A stretch of 11,330 nucleotides of DNA from an uncultured Clostridia bacterium (GTDB lineage: Bacteria; Bacillota; Clostridia; Christensenellales; Aristaeellaceae), in the NCBI GenBank assembly GCA_947565865.1, contig CANOHT010000055.1, forward strand, positions 1-11,330. The letters run 5' to 3'. A program made the translations under genes and the position numbers. The notes beneath the pieces are model-generated. The model saw only the letters and a program-made list of their open reading frames with translations, made no database searches and was not told where the DNA came from. Positions 6,891-11,330 of this stretch are shown here, piece after piece (the stretch's first letter is position 1; each line of letters starts with the position of its first letter).

Positions 6891-7139
6891 GCACACGGAA
6901 AACATTCCTCCCCCCAAGCCGCCGGCTCCGAAAATTGCCCGGGGGCGTCGGGCACGGTTCGGCGGCAAGGCCTGCAGCCGGTCTGAATCGGCAGCTCAGT
7001 CGCACACGAGACCCAAGCGTCGGGTGCGCTGCGCCAAGCGGCCCTCATCAAGTTCATCAGGTACGGATTTCAACCCGTTTTCGGGCTGGAATCCGTCCTT
7101 TGCTTTACGGGAGACTGCCGCTTTTCTCCTCTGTTCCCC
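6891..7139. other. Gap between the transglutaminase and the next promoter
   Basis: No gene is supported here. The frame of the downstream polymerase happens to be open right through the gap, and minus-strand frames overlap it, but none has a ribosome site or a recognisable protein. Codons such as runs of serine and arginine look like translated non-coding, GC-rich DNA. The one clear element is the long hairpin at 7063-7096. The stretch may be a dispersed intergenic repeat, which I cannot test from one copy. Confidence 0.5.
7063..7096 (+). terminator. Long hairpin, possible terminator of the moxR operon
   Basis: ACGGATTTCA (7063-7072) pairs with TGGAATCCGT (7087-7096, one G-T wobble); after one A-C mismatch CCCG (7074-7077) pairs with CGGG (7082-7085) around a TTTT loop. 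That is 14 pairs with a single mismatch. The following bases CCTTTGCTTT are T-rich but not a clean T run, so termination strength is uncertain. It sits 173 nt after the transglutaminase stop and 44 nt before the next -35 box, the expected place for an operon boundary. It could instead be a regulatory or repeat structure. Confidence 0.5.
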
Positions 7140-7167
7140 TTGCAATCCCCGCAAAAGCTGGTATAAT
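7140..7167 (+). promoter_or_regulatory. Promoter of the Cys-rich protein - Y-polymerase unit
   Basis: TTGCAA (7140-7145), a 16-nt spacer and TATAAT (7162-7167, perfect -10). The start would fall near 7174, about 26 nt before the ATG at 7200. I see no LexA-type box (GAAC-n4-GTTC) in or next to it, so SOS control is not apparent. A short inverted repeat GCAT-n4-ATGC (7172-7183) covers the predicted start point. Confidence 0.75.
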
Positions 7168-7199
7168 AAAAGCATATTAATGCGAAAGGATGTTCTGTT

Positions 7200-7418
7200 A
7201 TGCGTTGCAGCTGCAAGGAATGCGGCGTCTACATGGTGCAGGCGGAGGCGCCCCATCTGGGCTGCGTTTGCCCTGAGTGCTTCTATCGCTGTACGGATTG
7301 TCTGGGCACGGATACCGTGGTGTCCAGGGAATCCCTGGCCGCCCTCGCCTTTGATCCGCGCTTTCAGCCCGAAAACCTGGCCCAGTCCTTCCTTTCGGAG
7401 GAAGACGAGGATGGCTGA
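7200..7418 (+). CDS. 72-residue cysteine-rich protein, putative zinc-binding, unknown function
   Basis: I do not recognise this family. Eight cysteines are packed into residues 3-34 as CxCxxC (C3, C5, C8), 13 residues, CxCxxC (C22, C24, C27), then C31 and C34 (CxxC). This suggests one or two zinc-ribbon-like sites. The C-terminal half (35-72) has no cysteine and ends in an acidic tail (SEEDEDG). There is no signal peptide or membrane segment, so it should be cytoplasmic. The start is well supported: AAAGGA 9 nt upstream and a perfect -10 box 33 nt before the ATG. Its last 8 nt overlap the start of the Y-family polymerase, so the two are co-transcribed and probably translationally coupled. Bacillus Y-polymerases are often paired with a small YolD-like protein; this one has a similar position but a different, cysteine-based make-up. 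A role in polymerase recruitment or regulation is inference only. Confidence 0.82.
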   Translation: MRCSCKECGVYMVQAEAPHLGCVCPECFYRCTDCLGTDTVVSRESLAALAFDPRFQPENLAQSFLSEEDEDG

Positions 7419-8604
7419 GCGCACCATACTCCACTGCGACTGCAACAACTATTTTGCCTCGGTGGAATTGCTGGAGCATCCCGAGCTGGCTGGCCGCCCC
7501 GTAGCTGTGGCCGGAGACCCGGAAGGCCGTCACGGCATCATCCTGGCAAAGAACCAGATCGCCAAGCGGTACGGCGTGAAGACGGCGGAGACCGTCTGGC
7601 AGGCCCGGCGGAAATGCCCGGGACTGGTGCTGCTGCCGCCGCATCATCAAAAATATGTGGATATGAGCCGGCGGGTCAACGATATCTACCTATCTGTAAC
7701 GGATCAGGTGGAGCCCTTCTCCGTGGATGAAAGCTATCTGGATGTCACCGGCTCCCGCGCGCTTTTCGGGGACGGCGCGGCCATCGCGGACATGCTGCGC
7801 CAAAGGGTACGGGAGGAGCTGGGCATCACCATCTCCGTAGGCGTCAGCGACAATAAAGCCTGGGCCAAAATGGGCAGCGACTACAAGAAGCCAGACGCTA
7901 CAACCGTCATTACCCGCACCACTGTCCAGGACACCCTGTATCCCCTGGACATCAGCAGCATGCTGTTCGTGGGCCACGCGGCGGCGGAGGTGCTGCGCCG
8001 TCACGGCATCAATACCATCGGCGCTCTGGCGGCGTGCAATCCCGCCGTCCTCACCCAATGCCTGGGCAAGCAGGGCGAATCGCTCTGGCAGATGGCCGGC
8101 GGCCGGGATGACAGCCCCGTGCGCCTCTGGGGAGACGCCGACCCTGTGAAGTCCGTGGGCAACGGCATCACGTTTCCCCATGACCTGGTGGGCCGGGAGG
8201 AATGCCACGCAGGCCTCATGCCCCTGTGCGACAGCGTGGCAAGCCGACTGAGGGCGCAGGGGCTCAAGTGCCGCACCGTCACCATTCAAATCAAGGATCC
8301 CAATCTCAAGGTCATATCCCGGCAGCGAACCCTATCCATGCCCACCAACCTGACCCGTCAGCTTTTTCAGGAGGCATGCGCCATCCTGGACGCTTCCTGG
8401 CCTGCCCGTTCTCCCATCCGTCTGATGACGGTCACAGCCGGCAACCTATGCCGCGAGGATGAGGCTGTCCCCGCCCAGCTGTCCTTCCTCTGCGAGGTTC
8501 AGCCGGACGATCCGCGCCAGGCCGCGCTGGAGCGGGCAGTGGACGGCGTTCGGGCCCGGTTTGGCAAGCGCTCCATTGCCCCTGCCACCATGGAGATTCG
8601 CTGA
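7411..8604 (+). CDS. Y-family (DinB/UmuC-type) translesion DNA polymerase
   Basis: Error-prone polymerase that copies past damaged bases. The 397 residues show the palm/finger motif LHCDCNNYFASVE (catalytic D10; F15 in the steric-gate position), the second metal motif SVDESYLDVTGS (D106, E107), and GVSDNKAWAKMGSDYKKPDATT, characteristic of Y-polymerases. Helix-hairpin-helix-like residues (HGINTIGALAAC) and a little-finger domain follow. Compared with E. coli DinB, the non-catalytic second Asp of DxD is Asn (N12), as in many Clostridia homologues. An internal QLSFL (356-360) resembles the beta-clamp-binding pentapeptide QL[SD]LF. ATG 7411 is chosen because GGAGG lies 9 nt upstream and the protein begins at the conserved motif; the frame is open further upstream but that part does not look like protein. 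It overlaps the Cys-rich gene by 8 nt. Whether to call it DinB or the UvrX/YqjH type is open. Confidence 0.94.
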   Translation: MAERTILHCDCNNYFASVELLEHPELAGRPVAVAGDPEGRHGIILAKNQIAKRYGVKTAETVWQARRKCPGLVLLPPHHQKYVDMSRRVNDIYLSVTDQVEPFSVDESYLDVTGSRALFGDGAAIADMLRQRVREELGITISVGVSDNKAWAKMGSDYKKPDATTVITRTTVQDTLYPLDISSMLFVGHAAAEVLRRHGINTIGALAACNPAVLTQCLGKQGESLWQMAGGRDDSPVRLWGDADPVKSVGNGITFPHDLVGREECHAGLMPLCDSVASRLRAQGLKCRTVTIQIKDPNLKVISRQRTLSMPTNLTRQLFQEACAILDASWPARSPIRLMTVTAGNLCREDEAVPAQLSFLCEVQPDDPRQAALERAVDGVRARFGKRSIAPATMEIR

Positions 8605-8650
8605 CGGCTCCACCGCTCGGCTTTCATCATCAGGCCCATACGAATTTTTC

Positions 8651-8680
8651 CTTGTACTTTTGCACAAGATACTGTATAAT
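8651..8680 (+). promoter_or_regulatory. Promoter of the glycogen phosphorylase gene with overlapping inverted repeat
   Basis: TTGTAC (8652-8657), a 17-nt spacer and a perfect TATAAT (8675-8680). The start should be near 8687, leaving a leader of about 65 nt. An inverted repeat CTTGTAC (8651-8657), TTTT, GCACAAG (8662-8668), six of seven positions complementary, covers the -35 box and could be an operator. A binding protein cannot be named. Confidence 0.75.
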
Positions 8681-8751
8681 GTTTCTTTGTGAGCATGGCC
8701 CACTGTATTTTGTTTGCCTGTTTCACTTGAAGATAGAAGGAGGAACACGCT

Positions 8752-11208
8752 ATGCCAGCAACGTCTTTCGATAAAGAATCCATCAAGGAATCGATCATCG
8801 GCAAGCTCCAGCGCTACAATGGCCGCACCATCCAGGAGGCCTCCAGCGCGCAGATTTACCGCGCCTTGGCTTCCACCGTCCGCGACCAGATCATGCAGAA
8901 ATGGATGATCTCCCGGGAGGAGCGCAAGACCAACAACAGCAAGCGCCTGTACTACCTCTCCGTGGAATTCCTCATGGGCCGCAGCCTGTATACCAACATC
9001 CTGAACCTGGTATCCACCGACGCCTATCAGCAGGCCCTTCAAGAGCTGGGCATCGAAGTCGGCGCCGTTTTGCAGGAGGAGCCGGAACCCGCGCTGGGCA
9101 ACGGCGGTCTTGGCCGCCTGGCCGCCTGCTTCAAGGACTCTTTGGCTTCCCTTGATCTGCCCACCATGGGCTGTACCATCCGCTATGAGTACGGCCTGTT
9201 CCGCCAGAAAATCATCGACGGCCAGCAGGTGGAGCTGCCCGATTACTGGTTGGGCAACGGCAACGTTTGGGAAATGCCGGTGATGGAGGACGCCTGCGAG
9301 GTTCACTTTAACGGCCATGTGGACGTGGAGAATCAAAACGGCCGCATGACCTTTGTCCACAAGGACTACAACACCGTTGAGGCCATCCCCTACGACGTGC
9401 CCATTGTCGGCTACGATACCTCCACCGTGAACACCCTGCGCCTTTGGAGCGCCCGCGCGCCCAAGCGCATGAACCTCAACGATTTCGGTGAAGGCCACTA
9501 CGTCCAGGCCACGGCGGAAAAGGAGCTCACCGAGGCCATCTCCAATATCCTCTACCCGGAGGATAAGCACTATGAGGGCAAGCTGCTCCGCCTGAAGCAG
9601 CAGTACTTCTTCACCTCCGCCACCCTCCAGTACATGCTGCGGGACTTCAAGAAGCTCAACGGCACCAACTGGCACAAGCTGCCTGAGAAAGTGGTCGTGC
9701 ATATCAACGACACCCATCCCGGCCTGGCCATTCCCGAGCTGATGCGTCTGCTGATGGACGAGGAAGGTCTGGGCTGGGACGAGGCGCAGGCCATCGTCAC
9801 CAAAACCGTGGCGTACACCAACCATACCATCATGGCCGAGGCCCTCGAGAAGTGGCCCGAGGACATGGTGAAAACCCTCCTGCCCCGCATCTATCAGATT
9901 CTGGTGGAAATGAACCGCCGTCTCTGCGCCCGGCTGTGGAACCATTTCCCCGGCGAGGCGGAGCGCGTGGGCAAGATGGCCATCATCAGCTATGGTCAGA
10001 TTCACATGGCCAATCTCTGCGTCGCCATGACCTACTCCACCAACGGCGTCAGTCAGCTCCACGGCGACATTCTCAAGGCTGAAACCTTCCATGACTTCAA
10101 TCTGGTCATGCCCGAGAAGTTCTCCGCCATCACCAACGGCATTACCCACCGCCGCTGGCTGATGAGCTGCAATCCCGAGCTGACTCGGCTGATCTGCGAC
10201 AGCATCGGCTCCGCCTGGATCAAGGATACCGAGCGCCTTGCCGAATTAAAGCCCTTCGCGGACGATAAGGCCTTCCGGGAGGAATTTGCCGCCATCAAGC
10301 AGCGCAACAAGGAGCGCTTCGCCCGCTTCATCCTGGATCGCCAGGGAACGGAGGTCGATCCCTCCTTCATCTTCGACGCCCAGTCGAAGCGCCTGCACGA
10401 GTACAAGCGGCAGATGCTCAATGCCCTGCACATTCAAGTGCTTTACAACCGTTTGGTCAACGACGCCTCCTTTGAAATGGAACCCCGCTGCTTTATTTTC
10501 GGCTCCAAGGCCGCGCCTGGCTACAACCGCGCCAAGCAGATTATCCGCTATATCAACGCCCTGTCACGGCTCATTGCCCAGCATCCCCGGGCCAGCAAGT
10601 ATCTGCAGGTGGTCTTCCTGGAGAATTACGATGTATCCAGCGCCGAGGTTCTTATTCCCGCGGCAGAGGTCTCCGAGCAGCTGTCCACCGCCTCCAAGGA
10701 GGCCAGCGGCACCGGCAACATGAAGTACATGATGAACGGCGCGCTGACCATCGGCACCATGGACGGCGCCAATGTGGAAATCAGCGAGCAGGTGGGCATG
10801 GACAACATTTACATCTTCGGTATGCGCTCCGACACCGTGCTGGACATGTACCGCGAGAACAATTACAACCCCATGACCATCTATGAGACCAACCATGAAA
10901 TCCGTCAGGCGCTGACCCAGATGATCGACGGTACCCTTCTGCCCGAGGCGCCCGGCGCTCTGCAGGACCTGTACCACAGCCTGCTCCTGGGCGACTGGGG
11001 CTCCATGGCTGATCCCTACTTTGTCCTCAAGGATTTCGGTTCCTACTCCATGGCGCAGCGCCGCCTGAACGCGGACTACGCTGACCGGGACAAGTGGAAC
11101 CGCATGGCGGTCATCAACACGGCCATGTCGGGCGTGTTCTCCTCCGACCGCACCATTCGCGAATACAACGATTCCATCTGGCACCTGACGCCTCTCAACC
11201 GCCGCTAA
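8752..11208 (+). CDS. glgP: Glycogen/starch/maltodextrin phosphorylase (GT35)
   Basis: Cleaves alpha-1,4-glucan ends with phosphate, releasing glucose-1-phosphate; pyridoxal phosphate is the cofactor. The 818 residues are full length for the family. Motifs in order: RLYYLSVEFLMGRSL near residue 65, GNGGLGRLAACFKDSLASL, IRYEYGLFRQ, the central HINDTHPGLAIPELMRLL and TKTVAYTNHT, KRLHEYKRQMLN, and the PLP site EASGTGNMKYMMNGA with the Schiff-base lysine at K658, followed by GTMDGANVEI. The N-terminus is short and lacks the phosphorylated serine region of the animal enzymes, as is normal in bacteria. AAGGAGG lies 8 nt before the ATG. It has its own promoter and no other glycogen gene lies within the window, so it appears to be a single-gene unit. 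The symbol glgP fits the family; maltodextrin versus glycogen preference cannot be told from the sequence. Confidence 0.97.
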   Translation: MPATSFDKESIKESIIGKLQRYNGRTIQEASSAQIYRALASTVRDQIMQKWMISREERKTNNSKRLYYLSVEFLMGRSLYTNILNLVSTDAYQQALQELGIEVGAVLQEEPEPALGNGGLGRLAACFKDSLASLDLPTMGCTIRYEYGLFRQKIIDGQQVELPDYWLGNGNVWEMPVMEDACEVHFNGHVDVENQNGRMTFVHKDYNTVEAIPYDVPIVGYDTSTVNTLRLWSARAPKRMNLNDFGEGHYVQATAEKELTEAISNILYPEDKHYEGKLLRLKQQYFFTSATLQYMLRDFKKLNGTNWHKLPEKVVVHINDTHPGLAIPELMRLLMDEEGLGWDEAQAIVTKTVAYTNHTIMAEALEKWPEDMVKTLLPRIYQILVEMNRRLCARLWNHFPGEAERVGKMAIISYGQIHMANLCVAMTYSTNGVSQLHGDILKAETFHDFNLVMPEKFSAITNGITHRRWLMSCNPELTRLICDSIGSAWIKDTERLAELKPFADDKAFREEFAAIKQRNKERFARFILDRQGTEVDPSFIFDAQSKRLHEYKRQMLNALHIQVLYNRLVNDASFEMEPRCFIFGSKAAPGYNRAKQIIRYINALSRLIAQHPRASKYLQVVFLENYDVSSAEVLIPAAEVSEQLSTASKEASGTGNMKYMMNGALTIGTMDGANVEISEQVGMDNIYIFGMRSDTVLDMYRENNYNPMTIYETNHEIRQALTQMIDGTLLPEAPGALQDLYHSLLLGDWGSMADPYFVLKDFGSYSMAQRRLNADYADRDKWNRMAVINTAMSGVFSSDRTIREYNDSIWHLTPLNRR

Positions 11209-11257
11209 GGGGCTCTGCCCCTTAGAACCCCGCCAGGAGGAGCATCGCTCCTCCTGG
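11206..11257. repeat. Two strong tri-loop hairpins after glgP, the first including its stop codon
   Basis: TAAGGGGC (11206-11213) pairs with GCCCCTTA (11217-11224) around TCT, 8 bp with no mismatch; its first three bases are the glgP stop codon. CCAGGAGGAGC (11233-11243) pairs with GCTCCTCCTGG (11247-11257) around ATC, 11 bp with no mismatch. A weaker third hairpin (GCC TTC GGC, 11285-11293) follows. No T tract follows any of them, so they are not classic intrinsic terminators on either strand, though they could slow transcription or protect mRNA ends. GGGGC-loop-GCCCC units of this sort are common intergenic repeats in clostridial genomes, as far as I recall; being a repeat is inference here. 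Confidence 0.6.
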
Positions 11258-11330
11258 ACCTCCTGTTCCGCGTCTTGGGCTTATGCCTTCGGCTTAGCAT
11301 TAGGCGCGTGCATGGCAGGAGAACGGCGGC
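11258..11330. other. Right-edge non-coding remainder
   Basis: These 73 bases after the hairpins hold no gene start with a convincing ribosome site. They contain the weak third hairpin described with the preceding repeat and are probably the rest of the same intergenic element. Confidence 0.4.

Noticed and set aside
7097..7199. SOS (LexA) box upstream of the polymerase unit
   Set aside because: No GAAC-n4-GTTC or close variant could be found around the promoter.
7024..7410. N-terminal extension of the Y-polymerase in the same open frame
   Set aside because: The family begins at the LHCDCNNYF motif right after ATG 7411, which has its own ribosome site, and the extension would cross a promoter and the Cys-rich gene.
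8446..10149. Minus-strand open frame of 567 codons opposite the polymerase end and glgP
   Set aside because: It runs through two well-identified genes and a promoter, with no recognisable motif of its own.

Overview
The window looks like chromosomal DNA of a high-GC Gram-positive anaerobe of the Clostridia type. This is inferred from strong AAGGAGG-type ribosome sites, sigma-A-like promoters with 16-17 bp spacers, short overlaps between genes, and the gene families present. I cannot name a genus. Sample lines from the housekeeping genes are about 70-80% GC, while the first 180 bases are about 52%.

Layout. The left part is on the minus strand. Reading from the middle outward it runs birA (biotin ligase/repressor), then acpS (holo-ACP synthase, overlapping birA by 8 nt), then a 292-nt gap with short hairpins and a broken reading frame, then an aminoglycoside-phosphotransferase-like kinase cut by the left edge. 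BirA and AcpS both attach cofactors to carrier proteins used in fatty-acid synthesis. A 187-bp divergent promoter region (2274-2460) separates this block from the plus-strand genes.

The plus strand has three blocks. First is a MoxR ATPase - DUF58 - membrane transglutaminase operon (2461-6890), a widespread trio of unclear substrate; its transglutaminase seems to start at a CTG codon behind a near-perfect Shine-Dalgarno. A 309-nt gap with a 34-nt hairpin follows. Second is a two-gene unit: a 72-residue protein with eight cysteines, overlapping by 8 nt a Y-family (DinB/UmuC-type) DNA polymerase. Third is a glycogen/starch phosphorylase with its own promoter, whose stop codon sits inside the first of two strong tri-loop hairpins that probably belong to an intergenic repeat.

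Most genes are familiar. The best candidates for something undescribed are the cysteine-rich protein coupled to the translesion polymerase, the apparent CTG start, and the hairpin/broken-frame intergenic elements. I saw no tRNA, rRNA, CRISPR array, transposase or phage gene.
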